DNA of 64,000 bases from Halanaerobiaceae bacterium ANBcell28 (lineage in GTDB: Bacteria; Bacillota; Halanaerobiia; Halanaerobiales; DTU029), in contig JBBJJH010000012.1 of the NCBI GenBank assembly GCA_037623315.1, forward strand, positions 55,578 to 119,577, given 5' to 3'. The position numbers were made by a program, and so were the translations under genes. The notes below the pieces were generated by a model, which worked only from the letters and a program-made list of their open reading frames with translations, did no database searches and was not told where the DNA came from. Positions 1 to 9,385 of the stretch are shown one piece after another; the stretch's first letter is position 1; each line of letters begins with the position of its first letter.

Positions 1-2
1 AA

Positions 3-1025
3 ACAGTTATAAATGGTGTAGAAGCCATAAATAATTTTCAACCAGATGTGATTATTGCTTTAGGTGGAGGTTCTGTAATAGACGCTGCTAAAGCTATGTG
101 GTTGTTCTATGAACATCCTGAGACAGACTTTGATGATTTAAGAATGAAGTTTATGGATATAAGGAAGAGAGTTTTTAAATATCCTGAACTGGGTAGAAAG
201 GCTAAACTTGTAGCTATCCCCACAACTTCTGGTACAGGTTCGGAGGTTACTTCTTTTACAGTAATCACTGACCCGGAAAGAGAAACAAAATACCCACTGG
301 CTGATTATGAGCTCACTCCTGATGTTGCGATCATTGATCCTGAATTTGTTCAGTCTTTACCAGCTGGTGTTACTGCAGATACGGGAATGGATGTTTTGAC
401 ACATGCAATTGAGGCCTATGTATCTGTAATGGCTTCAGATTATACTGATGGTTTAGCCATGAAAGCTATTCAGTTAGTATTTGATTATTTACCCAGGTCT
501 TATAGAAATGGTGAAGATCTGGAGGCTAGAGAAAAGATGCATAATGCCTCAGCTATAGCAGGGATGGCTTTTACAAATGCTTTCCTTGGTATTAACCATA
601 GTCTTGCTCATAAATTGGGTGGAGAATTCCACATACCTCATGGTAGGGCAAATGCTATATTGCTTCCTTTTGTAATAGATTATAATGCTTCTAAACCAAC
701 GAAGTTTAATTCCTTTCCTAAATACGAACATTATTTAGCAGACGAAAAATATGCAGAGATAGTTAAGTATTTAGGCCTACCCTGTAATGATGTTCGAGAA
801 AGTGTTGATTGTTTGATAAATAATATTATTCAGCTTAGTCAGGATCTGGAGATGCCATTGTCTATCCGTGATTGTGGTATTGGTGAAAAAGAATATATGG
901 ATGCAGTAGATTATCTGGCTGATCTGGCTTTTGAAGATCAGTGTACTACAGCAAACCCTAGAATGCCTTTAGTTAGTGAATTGAGAGATATTTATATCCG
1001 AGCATATTATGGCTATCAAAAATAA
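3..1025 (+). CDS. adhE: AdhE-type iron-dependent alcohol dehydrogenase domain, 5' end outside window
   Basis: The reading frame is open from base 3 without a stop, so the gene begins upstream and only about 340 C-terminal residues are seen. The GGGSVIDAAK nucleotide-binding motif, the FMDIRKR stretch, PTTSGTGSEVT, and the metal-site region with DTGMDVLTHAIEAY, NHSLAHKLGG and the HIPHGRAN segment match the C-terminal iron-alcohol dehydrogenase half of bifunctional acetaldehyde/alcohol dehydrogenase AdhE, which reduces acetyl-CoA to ethanol with NADH in fermentation. The FMDIRKR and DYELTPD segments are more AdhE-like than stand-alone alcohol dehydrogenase-like. The aldehyde dehydrogenase half cannot be checked here. 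A hairpin terminator follows. Confidence 0.85.
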   Translation, partial: TVINGVEAINNFQPDVIIALGGGSVIDAAKAMWLFYEHPETDFDDLRMKFMDIRKRVFKYPELGRKAKLVAIPTTSGTGSEVTSFTVITDPERETKYPLADYELTPDVAIIDPEFVQSLPAGVTADTGMDVLTHAIEAYVSVMASDYTDGLAMKAIQLVFDYLPRSYRNGEDLEAREKMHNASAIAGMAFTNAFLGINHSLAHKLGGEFHIPHGRANAILLPFVIDYNASKPTKFNSFPKYEHYLADEKYAEIVKYLGLPCNDVRESVDCLINNIIQLSQDLEMPLSIRDCGIGEKEYMDAVDYLADLAFEDQCTTANPRMPLVSELRDIYIRAYYGYQK

Positions 1026-1094
1026 TATAAATATCTGAAGCAGAAAGTTTATCTATCACTTCTTGTCTTTGAATTTAAAATTAATATATTATAG

Positions 1095-1127
1095 AAACTG
1101 CTAGTGCTGATTTAACTAGCAGTTTTT
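1095..1127 (+). terminator. Rho-independent terminator after adhE
   Basis: An 11-bp perfect stem (1095-1105 with 1115-1125) with a 9-base loop runs into five T residues. It lies 70 bases after the adhE stop. Confidence 0.85.
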
Positions 1128-1269
1128 GAATTTTAGCTAAGACTTTTAATTTAATTGCAGGATTATAAAAGATAATGGAGAATAAGTATTACAGGTAAAG
1201 AGTAAGAAATGAGCCGAAAAATCTATCTAATTATTATAGTTTATATGTACAAGGAGAGGAAAAAATTAT

Positions 1270-3015
1270 ATGAAGAAATTCAAACCTTTATTTCGTTTTA
1301 TTAAACCTTATCGAAATTTGTTAATTTTAGCATGTTTTAGTATGTTGATGGTTACTGTAGCAAACCTTGCTGGCCCTTGGTTGATTCGTAACTTTATAGC
1401 AACAATAACTGAAGGCGTTGGGCAGGAGGGAAGTTTAGCTAGGATAAATATTCTTGCATTGGTAGTTGTAATTGTTTACATACTTAGAGCTTTGGCTCAA
1501 TATGGAACCAACTTTGTTTCTCATTATGCAGCATGGAGGGCTCTTAATGATATCAGACAACATTTATATGAATTTATTCAGGGCTTGTCCCTTAAATATT
1601 TTCAGGATAAGCAGACTGGAGAATTAATGTCAAGAGTAATAAATGATACTCGTAATTTTGAAATTTTAATTGCACATGCCATACCTACAATTGTAGTTAA
1701 CGTCTGTATGTTGATAGGAGTATCTATTATATTATTGACAATGAGTCCTATTTTAACACTTTACACACTGATTCCTATTCCTTTTTTGCTTATTATAGTG
1801 ATGTATTTTAATAAATTATCACGACCTTTATTTAAAGATGTACAAAAGGAAATTGCAGATATAAATTCTGTATTACAGGATAATTTTACAGGTATTAAAG
1901 AGATTAAGGCTTTTACTCAGGAAAGACTAGCAAGCAAAAAGACTATGAAACGAATATTTGCACATACTACTGCTATTTTAAGAGCTCTTAAAATAAGTAA
2001 TGCTTTCCAACCAACAATTCAGTTTGTATCAGGGTTGGGAACAGTTGTAGTTATTTTCTTTGGAGGAAGATTGGCTTTAGGATCTGGTATGCCTGTAGAA
2101 AACGTAGTAGCTTTTCTTCTGTATCTTGATATGTTCTATCAGCCTATTGTAGCAATGGGTAATATAAATGAAGGTTTACAGGAAGCCCTGGCCAGTGGTG
2201 AACGAGTAATTGAAGTTTTAAGTACTGAGCCAGATATCGTTGAGTTAGATAAAGCAGTTAATCTTAAAGATGTTAAAGGCGATATTGAGTTCAAAAATGT
2301 TGATTTTAGATATGTTGATGGTATTCCTATACTAAAAAATATAAGTTTTTCAGCTAATGCAGGTGAGACAATAGCACTTGTAGGTCCTACTGGAGTAGGG
2401 AAAACTACAATTGCCCGTTTAATACCAAGATTTTATGATAGTAACTCAGGAGAAATACTAATTGATGGTTTTAATATAAAAGAAGTAAAACTTAAATCAC
2501 TCAGGCAGAATATTAGTATCGTTTCACAGGATGTGTTCCTTTTTAATGGCACAGTTAAAGATAATATTTTATTTGGTAGAACAGAAGCAAGCGATGAAGA
2601 AATTATAAGTGCTGCAAAAGCTGCTAATGCCCATGAATTTATAATGGGCTTAGAAAAAGGATATGATACTCAAGTAGGGGAAAGGGGTGTAAAGCTTTCT
2701 GGTGGTCAGAAACAGCGTATCTCTATTGCTAGAGCTATATTAAAAGATGCCCCAATTCTTATTCTCGATGAGGCAACATCAGCAGTTGATACACAGACAG
2801 AATTATTAATACAGGAAGCTTTGGATAATCTTATGGAGAACAAAACCACTATTGTAATAGCACATCGTCTTTCAACTATTCAGAAAGTCAATCAAATTAT
2901 TGTATTGGAAGATGGTGAAGTAAAAGAAAAAGGAGTACATGAAGTGCTTTTAAATAAAGGTGGTCTTTATACTAAACTCTGTCAAGCTCAAATGGGAGGA
3001 ATTTTATTGGATTGA
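1270..3015 (+). CDS. ABC exporter half-transporter (permease fused to ATPase)
   Basis: This 581-residue protein has the type I ABC exporter layout: an N-terminal six-helix membrane domain (about residues 15-310), then an ATPase domain with Walker A GPTGVGKTT (372-380), the Q-loop region VSQDVFLFNGT, signature LSGGQKQR, Walker B ILILDEAT (D500, E501) and the switch histidine in AHRLS. Such proteins dimerise and move lipids, drugs or peptides outward; the substrate cannot be read from sequence. The start is ATG 1270 with an AAGGAGAGG site 10 bases upstream. No second half-transporter is adjacent, so a homodimer is likely. The closest class by architecture is the MsbA/BmrA/YknU group. Confidence 0.93.
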   Translation: MKKFKPLFRFIKPYRNLLILACFSMLMVTVANLAGPWLIRNFIATITEGVGQEGSLARINILALVVVIVYILRALAQYGTNFVSHYAAWRALNDIRQHLYEFIQGLSLKYFQDKQTGELMSRVINDTRNFEILIAHAIPTIVVNVCMLIGVSIILLTMSPILTLYTLIPIPFLLIIVMYFNKLSRPLFKDVQKEIADINSVLQDNFTGIKEIKAFTQERLASKKTMKRIFAHTTAILRALKISNAFQPTIQFVSGLGTVVVIFFGGRLALGSGMPVENVVAFLLYLDMFYQPIVAMGNINEGLQEALASGERVIEVLSTEPDIVELDKAVNLKDVKGDIEFKNVDFRYVDGIPILKNISFSANAGETIALVGPTGVGKTTIARLIPRFYDSNSGEILIDGFNIKEVKLKSLRQNISIVSQDVFLFNGTVKDNILFGRTEASDEEIISAAKAANAHEFIMGLEKGYDTQVGERGVKLSGGQKQRISIARAILKDAPILILDEATSAVDTQTELLIQEALDNLMENKTTIVIAHRLSTIQKVNQIIVLEDGEVKEKGVHEVLLNKGGLYTKLCQAQMGGILLD

Positions 3016-3093
3016 TAAAGAGTTTTAACTAAGACTAAAGTGTGGTAAAATATATATAAAATTATATAAGAAAATAAGAAGGGAGTATTGTAT

Positions 3094-4581
3094 ATGAAGT
3101 ATATTAGTACCCGGGGTAATTATAAAAAAGTAGAATCTGCAGAAGCTATTAGGACTGGTATGGTTCCTAAAGGAGGGTTATTTGTACCTGAAGAAATACC
3201 TGAGTTTTCTCAAGAAGATATAGAAAAAATGCAAAGAATGAATTATCAGGGGATTGCTTTAAAGGTTTTGGATGCTTTTTTAAGTGATTATACAGAAGAA
3301 GAACTAAAAGATTGTGTATCTTCTGCTTATAACAGTAGTAACTTTTCTGCTGAAGATATGGTGATTAATAAAAAATTGAAAGATGATCTTTATGTATTAG
3401 AGTTATGGCATGGACCAACAGCTGCTTTTAAGGATATGGCTTTACAATTAATGCCTCACTTATTAGTAAAAGCGATAGAAAAGGTAGAAAACGACAAAGA
3501 AATAATAATCTTAGTAGCTACTTCAGGTGATACAGGTAAGGCTGCACTTGAAGGTTTTAAAGATCTTGAAGGAATTCGAATAATCGTTTTTTATCCAGAT
3601 GAAGGTGTAAGTGAGATACAAAAGGCTCAAATGATAACTACAGAAGGTGAGAATACAGAAGTTGTTGCTGTTGAAGGAAATTTTGATGATTGTCAGACAG
3701 CTGTTAAAAATATTTTTGCTGATCAAAGTTTTAATGAACTAATAAAGGAAAAAGGATATCAGTTTTCTTCTGCTAATTCTATAAACTGGGGAAGGTTAGT
3801 TCCACAAATTGTGTATTATTTTTCTTCATATGCGACACTATTAAAAGAAGGTGCTATAAAAAGTGGTGAAAAGATAAATATCACTGTACCTACTGGTAAT
3901 TTTGGTAATATATTTGCTGCATATTATGCATATAAAATGGGCTTGCCTGTAAATAAATTCCTATGTGCTTCTAATGATAATAAGGTACTAACAGATTTCT
4001 TAAGAACTGGAGCCTATGATATAGATAGAGAATTTATGAAAACCACTAGTCCTTCAATGGATATTCTAATTTCTTCTAACCTTGAACGCTTTTTGTTTGA
4101 GATAACAGGTCAAGATGCTGCTAAGATAAATCAATGGTATCAGGACCTAAAGGACAAGGGAAGATTTGAGATAGATAAGGAGACACTGGAGAAAATCAAT
4201 AGTATATTTATAGCTGACTATTCAAGTGAAAAGGAAACAAAAGAGACTATTAAAGAAGTTTTTAAGGAATTTGATTATACTATAGATCCACATACTGCAG
4301 TTGGTATTAAAGTATATAAAAAACAAAAAGATAATCTTGGAGATCATATAACAATTGTTGATTCAACTGCCAATCCTTATAAATTTGCTATTTCAGTCTT
4401 AGAGGCCTTAAGTGCTAACTTGAAGGATAATGAATATGAAAATCTTAAAGTGCTAAAAGAGATTTCTGGGATGTCAATTCATCGTGGCTTGCAAGATCTT
4501 GATAAAAAAGAAATAAGACATGACAGGAAGTGTCACAGTAATTCGATAAAAGAAGAAATTGAAGATATCTTGGGAATATAG
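3094..4581 (+). CDS. thrC: Threonine synthase
   Basis: This 495-residue PLP enzyme converts O-phosphohomoserine to threonine. Residues GPTAAFKDMA carry the PLP lysine (K113), VATSGDTGKAAL is the phosphate/substrate loop, and PTGNFGN binds the cofactor phosphate. The length and motif order fit the longer class of threonine synthase (E. coli/yeast type). ATG 3094 is preferred over an in-frame TTG at 3088, because the AAGGGAG site at 3079-3084 is correctly spaced only for the ATG. The gene stands alone between the exporter and a terminator; no other threonine-pathway gene is in the window. Confidence 0.94.
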   Translation: MKYISTRGNYKKVESAEAIRTGMVPKGGLFVPEEIPEFSQEDIEKMQRMNYQGIALKVLDAFLSDYTEEELKDCVSSAYNSSNFSAEDMVINKKLKDDLYVLELWHGPTAAFKDMALQLMPHLLVKAIEKVENDKEIIILVATSGDTGKAALEGFKDLEGIRIIVFYPDEGVSEIQKAQMITTEGENTEVVAVEGNFDDCQTAVKNIFADQSFNELIKEKGYQFSSANSINWGRLVPQIVYYFSSYATLLKEGAIKSGEKINITVPTGNFGNIFAAYYAYKMGLPVNKFLCASNDNKVLTDFLRTGAYDIDREFMKTTSPSMDILISSNLERFLFEITGQDAAKINQWYQDLKDKGRFEIDKETLEKINSIFIADYSSEKETKETIKEVFKEFDYTIDPHTAVGIKVYKKQKDNLGDHITIVDSTANPYKFAISVLEALSANLKDNEYENLKVLKEISGMSIHRGLQDLDKKEIRHDRKCHSNSIKEEIEDILGI

Positions 4582-4663
4582 GGGTGGCTTTTGAATTATT
4601 CACTTATCTAAGTTGCTTTTGTAAAACAATTATAAAGCTAATATAATTAAAAATCAAAATTTG

Positions 4664-4694
4664 AAAAAGGCTCATAAATGTGGGTCTTTTTTTT
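4664..4694 (+). terminator. Terminator after thrC
   Basis: An 11-bp stem with two G-U pairs (4664-4674 with 4681-4691) and a 6-base loop runs directly into a tract of T residues. Confidence 0.8.
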
Positions 4695-4936
4695 GCTTTA
4701 TTAATTTACAATAATTTCTTCTATAAATATTTTTTGTAATCATATATAATGATATATGTTATCTTATATATACTTTTATATACTAAATTATATCTTATTA
4801 CTTTAATCTTATACTTAGGAAGGGGGCATTGTTTCTATAAAATATAGAAAAAGCTCAAGTTCCTATATTACTTATATACTATCTTAATATAATATAGGAT
4901 TTATTTGTGTTAATTAAATTAAAGGAGGCTATTTAA
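4695..4936 (+). other. AT-rich leader of the LysM-protease gene with two small hairpins
   Basis: No gene is seen here. The stretch is almost only A and T up to about 4810. Two hairpins follow: 8 bp at 4832-4839/4843-4850 and a perfect 10 bp at 4861-4870/4890-4899. The strong AAAGGAGG site for the next gene is at 4921-4928. I do not recognise a riboswitch class. Confidence 0.5.
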
Positions 4937-7180
4937 TTGAAGAACAAGACTTATTTTGGACTTATACTTTTTATAATATTTTCATTACTTTTTATAGCAA
5001 GTTTTACAATTCAAGCTGAAGAAGAGATTCATTTATTAGAAACTTATCAATATGTGGATTATACAGTTAGAGCAGGAGATAGTCTATATAGAATTGCTCA
5101 GGAACATGGGAGTACTGTTGATAGTATTATGGCCTTAAATGGATTGGAGTCATATACTATTCACCCAGGTCAAACATTGAGAATTGCTGTTCCTCGAGAA
5201 GATAATCAGGAGATATATACAGTAGTAGCTGGAGATAGTTTATATAGAATTTCCCGCCAGTTTAATGTCAGTATTGATAGTATTAAGAAAGCAAATGCTT
5301 TAAGCTCTGATACTATATTTGTTGGTCAACGACTTGTTATACCTGTCGATGCTGAAAATGAAGAGGAAATTGAAGATGGGAATAATTTTGAATATACAGT
5401 AGTAGCAGGAGATAGTTTGTATAGAATTTCTCAGAGATATAATGTGAGTATTGAAAGTATTAGAAAAGCTAATAATCTTAGTTCAGATATGATTTTTGTA
5501 GGGCAAACCTTGATTATACCAGTGTCAGGAGAAAATAATTATCAAGAAGATTCAAGAGATGAAAGAGAAGATGATTCTGAAAACAAGGAAAAGGAATCTG
5601 ATATATCATATGAAAGTATTAGTGGGCGAGTATTGATTAATAATAAGACTCGTGGTTCTGAAGTATCACGTCAGGATGCAGATCTTGATTATGAGATTTT
5701 GCCTGTTAATGAGAATATTAATCGACCATTATATCAAGGGTCAGAGATCATTGTTAAGTACAATCCTATGATTTCAGCTCAATCAGTTGAAGATTTTGAA
5801 AAAGAAAATAATCTGATTAGCATTAGTTCATTAACTACAGATGAAGCTAATATAGTGAAATATAAGACACCAGAAGGCAAAGAAGTGGAAGAATTAATTG
5901 CTTATTATAATGAAAAAGATAATATTGCCTGGGCTGAACCAAACTATATATACTATCCAACTGCTATCCCATCAGATCAATATTATAATTTTTATCAATG
6001 GGATATGGTAAATATGAATATGGAAGCAGCTTGGGATATTTCTAAAGGTGATTCTTCAGTAGTTGTCGCTGTAATTGATACTGGTATTATACCTGATCAT
6101 CCAGATTTAAGAGCTAATCTTTTACAGGGAGCTAATTTTGTTGGTGGTGAACGAAGACATCCAATAAGGTCATATTCACCAAGTAATAATGATCCTACTG
6201 ATACAACAACAAGGGCAGAAGGCGGTAGTCACGGAACACATGTATCTGGAATAATAGGTGCAGTAACTGATAATAATATCGGAGTTGCCGGAGTAAGTTG
6301 GGATGTAAGTATTCTTCCTATTAGAGCATTAAGAAACAGCGGAGGTTCTAGTTGGGATATTGCTGAAGCAATCTATTATGCCATTGATCAGGGAGCAAAT
6401 GTTATCAATATGAGTTTTGGTGGTAATGGTCGTAGTACTCACCAACATGAAGCAATTAGAGAAGCTGTGTCAAGAGGAGTAACTGTAGTAGCAGCTACAG
6501 GAAATGAAAATTCAACGGTTTATTATCCAGCAGCGTTCCCGGAAACAATTGCAGTCGGCTCTGTTGGAAGAAATAATACTAGAGCAGGTTATTCTAATTA
6601 TGGACCTGAAGTAGATGTAGTAGCTCCAGGTGGAAATTTTGGTGAATCTATTTTTAGTACCTGGGGATATTATGATAATGGACGTACTGTTTCTAATTAT
6701 AATGGTATGATAGGGACATCAATGGCTGCTCCACATGTGAGTGGTGTTGCAGCTTTATTATATGCAAATGGTGTAAGAAACCCTGAAGAAATTCGCGAAA
6801 GGCTTACTAGCACTGCAAGGGATTTAGGTAGTGCAGGTAGAAATAATGAGTATGGTTATGGTCTAGTAGATGCCTATGGTGCATTATTAAATAGAAAAAT
6901 TGCTAATCCGAAAGTTTTTACAGCAATTAGAGAAGGTGAAAATTTATATATAAATAGTGAAGTAAGGAATGCCAGGGATAATGGTTCTTTTAATCTTAAT
7001 AGAGCTGCTAGTAACTCTGAGTATCTTGTAGCCTGGATAGATGCAAATGATAATGGAGTAGTAGATAGCGGTGATTATTTTGCTAAAGTAGAGTATAGAG
7101 GAAGCAGCAATAATATACAAATTGATATGCCTTATTTATCTAGAACAAATAATAATATTTATTATAATGTTATAAAATAA
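4937..7180 (+). CDS. Secreted subtilisin-like (S8) serine protease with three LysM domains
   Basis: This 747-residue protein starts at TTG 4937, eight bases after AAAGGAGG. A signal peptide occupies residues 1-27 (cleavage after IQA). Three LysM peptidoglycan-binding repeats lie at about 41-85, 92-137 and 151-196, the last two nearly alike (YTVVAGDSLYRIS). An acidic linker and a region resembling a propeptide follow, then the S8 catalytic domain with D381 (AVIDTGI), H432 (GSHGTHVSG) and S595 (GTSMAAPHVSG). A C-terminal module of about 80 residues (from FTAIREGENLY) ends with an acidic DANDNGVVDSGD segment that may bind calcium. LysM should hold the protease at the cell wall. It is a single-gene unit; the target is unknown. 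Confidence 0.93.
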   Translation: MKNKTYFGLILFIIFSLLFIASFTIQAEEEIHLLETYQYVDYTVRAGDSLYRIAQEHGSTVDSIMALNGLESYTIHPGQTLRIAVPREDNQEIYTVVAGDSLYRISRQFNVSIDSIKKANALSSDTIFVGQRLVIPVDAENEEEIEDGNNFEYTVVAGDSLYRISQRYNVSIESIRKANNLSSDMIFVGQTLIIPVSGENNYQEDSRDEREDDSENKEKESDISYESISGRVLINNKTRGSEVSRQDADLDYEILPVNENINRPLYQGSEIIVKYNPMISAQSVEDFEKENNLISISSLTTDEANIVKYKTPEGKEVEELIAYYNEKDNIAWAEPNYIYYPTAIPSDQYYNFYQWDMVNMNMEAAWDISKGDSSVVVAVIDTGIIPDHPDLRANLLQGANFVGGERRHPIRSYSPSNNDPTDTTTRAEGGSHGTHVSGIIGAVTDNNIGVAGVSWDVSILPIRALRNSGGSSWDIAEAIYYAIDQGANVINMSFGGNGRSTHQHEAIREAVSRGVTVVAATGNENSTVYYPAAFPETIAVGSVGRNNTRAGYSNYGPEVDVVAPGGNFGESIFSTWGYYDNGRTVSNYNGMIGTSMAAPHVSGVAALLYANGVRNPEEIRERLTSTARDLGSAGRNNEYGYGLVDAYGALLNRKIANPKVFTAIREGENLYINSEVRNARDNGSFNLNRAASNSEYLVAWIDANDNGVVDSGDYFAKVEYRGSSNNIQIDMPYLSRTNNNIYYNVIK

Positions 7181-7417
7181 TTTTTGTCCCCATGGCATAT
7201 TGTATACTTGCATCTAGATATTTCTTTAATAAAATACTTGCTTTTCTTTCCAAAATGTCTTATAATTTAGATGTGTATAAGAGATGATCTAAAAACATAA
7301 TATTTTCCCATTTATATAATATAATAAGATGATAAGAATAATTAAGAGATATGGGAATATATTATATAGGTCAAATCAACATCTATAAGTCTATAAGTTA
7401 ATAAGGGGTGAGATAAT

Positions 7418-7774
7418 ATGTTAAACGTATTTTCTGTGTTTAAAAAAGACAGGTATAAGTCTTTTGATGATGTAGTATGTGGTAAAAAATTGAAGTCCCG
7501 TTCATATAAAGGGACAATGCCAATCAATGTTAATGACATTGTAGGAAGTGTAGGACGTTATCAAAAAGGTGACAGTATATCAATTGATAAAGAGTCATAT
7601 AGGTATAAAAAAATCAAGAAATTATTAGAGAATCTAAATAACGTACCTGCAATAAAAGTCTATAATATTGACCATGATTATTATATTGTTGATGGTCATC
7701 ATCGTGTAGAAGCAAGCAAAGAAATAGGTAAAGAATATCTAGATGCAGAAGTTATAGAATTTAAATACCATTAA
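7418..7774 (+). CDS. Stand-alone ParB/sulfiredoxin-fold domain protein
   Basis: This 118-residue protein has a ParB-like fold signature: a strand giving NNVPAIKVYNIDHDYYIVDGHHRVEAS near residues 72-100, in which the DGHHR motif corresponds to the G-x-x-R nucleotide-phosphate loop of ParB/Srx proteins. It lacks the helix-turn-helix and dimerisation parts of chromosome-partition ParB, so it is probably not a segregation protein. An AAGGGGTGAGATA site precedes ATG 7418, and a terminator follows the stop, so it is monocistronic. ParB-fold proteins may act as CTPases, nucleases or kinases; which applies here is not visible. Confidence 0.75.
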   Translation: MLNVFSVFKKDRYKSFDDVVCGKKLKSRSYKGTMPINVNDIVGSVGRYQKGDSISIDKESYRYKKIKKLLENLNNVPAIKVYNIDHDYYIVDGHHRVEASKEIGKEYLDAEVIEFKYH

Positions 7775-7793
7775 ATTAATATTGTGTAAAAAC

Positions 7794-7827
7794 GTCTTCC
7801 CTAAAATTTTGGGGAAGGCTTTTTTTT
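7794..7827 (+). terminator. Terminator after the ParB-like gene
   Basis: A 9-bp stem (7794-7802 with 7811-7819, two G-U pairs) is followed by eight T residues. Confidence 0.85.
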
Positions 7828-8008
7828 ATGCATATATAGGAAATCATTCGCGAAAGTCTTTCTTGTAATTAATTAACTTGGCAAAATTTACAGCTAGTCA
7901 AAAAATATGCTTAATAATTTAAAATAAAAAAAGGAGTTTTTAATTTTTTGGAGAATAGTAAAATAAGGAAAATAAAAAAATATTTGTAAAAACGTGGGTG
8001 ATTTTGCG

Positions 8009-9226
8009 ATGAATTTAGATTTATTAAATGAAAATGAAGAATTTATTATATTGTCTTTGCAAAATGATGAGAGTGATATTCTTGAAGCTAAGAAAAAGGA
8101 AGGAAAAATAATAGCTAATAATATTATTATAAAGATTTTAGGATATACTAAAGAAGAATTGAAAAGTATAGATTTTAAAAAATTAATTTATCCTGATGAT
8201 TTAATAAAATATAAATATATTTTAAATGCTTTTTTAAAAGGGAAAATAAAAGATTTAAATCTAGAGTTAAGACTTATTACAAAATCAAAAGAATATGTTT
8301 GGGTCAACTTGCATAATATCCCTACTAAGAATGAAAAGTATATTTATTATTTATTATCATATAACGATAAAAAAGTTTTTGAAAACATAATAAGAGAGCA
8401 AAGGGAGGAAATAGTACATAATCAAGAAGAAATAGAATTTAATAAGTTAAAAAATAAATTTTTTATTAATATATCTCATGAATTTAATACTCCTTTGAAT
8501 TTAATATTTTCTTCATTAGATCTAATTGACTTATATCTTAAAAAAAATGTTTTTTGTAATAAAAATAAATTACAAATGCCATTGAGTACTATTAGGCAAA
8601 ATGCTAATCGTCTATCAAGATTAGTGCAAAACTTAATTGACATAACAAAAATGGATGTAAATGATTATCATCTAAATATGGAGATTTGTGATATTGTTTC
8701 ACTAATAAACAATATATATAATTCTGTTAAAAAACATATGGAAGAAAAAGAAAGGAAGTTTATATATAAGAAGAAGATAGATTATCTAGAAATCAAATGT
8801 GATCCAGTAAATTTAGAAAGAATATTGCTAAATTTATTATCTAATTCAATTAAATTTAGTAATAAAGGGGATCAAATAAGCTTGAATTTGTCTGAAGATG
8901 AGGAAAATGTTTACATTACAGTTAAAGATACAGGTATAGGGATAGAGAAAGAAAAACAAAAATGTATATTTAAGCCGTTTAGACAAGCAAATGAATCTCT
9001 TACACGTTCTGCAGAAGGAAGTGGTATAGGTTTATCTATAGCTAAGTGTTTAGTGGAAATGCATGGTGGTGAGATTCAACTTAGGAGTGAACATGGTAAA
9101 GGAAGTGAATTTATTATAAGTATTCCTAAGAATAATGATTCTTATTTAAATGAAAAATATGATGTTGTTATTAAGGATGATTTTAGTAATCAAGTAGAGA
9201 TTGAGTTTTCCGATATTTACACATAG
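8009..9226 (+). CDS. Soluble PAS-domain sensor histidine kinase, orphan
   Basis: This 405-residue kinase has an N-terminal PAS region (about 15-125; ILGYTKEELKSIDFKKLIYPDDL is the typical start), a short coil, the HisKA phosphoacceptor H157 in ISHEFNTPLN, and a HATPase_c domain with N box LLNLLSNSIKFS, G1 VKDTGIGIE, F box FKPFRQA and G2 GSGIGLSIAK. There is no signal peptide, transmembrane helix or HAMP domain, so it should sense a cytoplasmic signal. No response regulator lies next to it. ATG 8009 has GGGTG eight bases upstream; an in-frame GTG at 7994 lacks a site. A terminator follows, so it is transcribed alone. It is even richer in A and lysine/asparagine codons than its neighbours. Confidence 0.9.
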   Translation: MNLDLLNENEEFIILSLQNDESDILEAKKKEGKIIANNIIIKILGYTKEELKSIDFKKLIYPDDLIKYKYILNAFLKGKIKDLNLELRLITKSKEYVWVNLHNIPTKNEKYIYYLLSYNDKKVFENIIREQREEIVHNQEEIEFNKLKNKFFINISHEFNTPLNLIFSSLDLIDLYLKKNVFCNKNKLQMPLSTIRQNANRLSRLVQNLIDITKMDVNDYHLNMEICDIVSLINNIYNSVKKHMEEKERKFIYKKKIDYLEIKCDPVNLERILLNLLSNSIKFSNKGDQISLNLSEDEENVYITVKDTGIGIEKEKQKCIFKPFRQANESLTRSAEGSGIGLSIAKCLVEMHGGEIQLRSEHGKGSEFIISIPKNNDSYLNEKYDVVIKDDFSNQVEIEFSDIYT

Positions 9227-9279
9227 AAATTAAATTAAGGTCTTTTTTATTTAAATGGAATAATGGGCTAAAAGTTTTT

Positions 9280-9318
9280 AAAAGATACCAAAGAGCAAAT
9301 GAAATGGTATCTTTTTTC
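9280..9318 (+). terminator. Terminator after the histidine kinase
   Basis: An 11-bp perfect stem (9280-9290 with 9305-9315) is followed by T residues. Confidence 0.88.
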
Positions 9319-9385
9319 TTATTTGAGTTAAACTAATTGTATGACAGGAAAAAAGCGATAATAACTGTTAATGAGGAATGATAAT

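Noticed and set aside
4817..4890. AGGAAGGGGG followed by a possible short leader peptide before the LysM-protease gene
   Set aside because: No ATG, GTG or TTG start is spaced properly; the only long frame would need an ATT codon directly next to the purine run.
7418..7774. Chromosome partition locus because of a ParB-like domain
   Set aside because: No parA, no parS-like 16-base palindrome was noticed, and the protein lacks the ParB helix-turn-helix.
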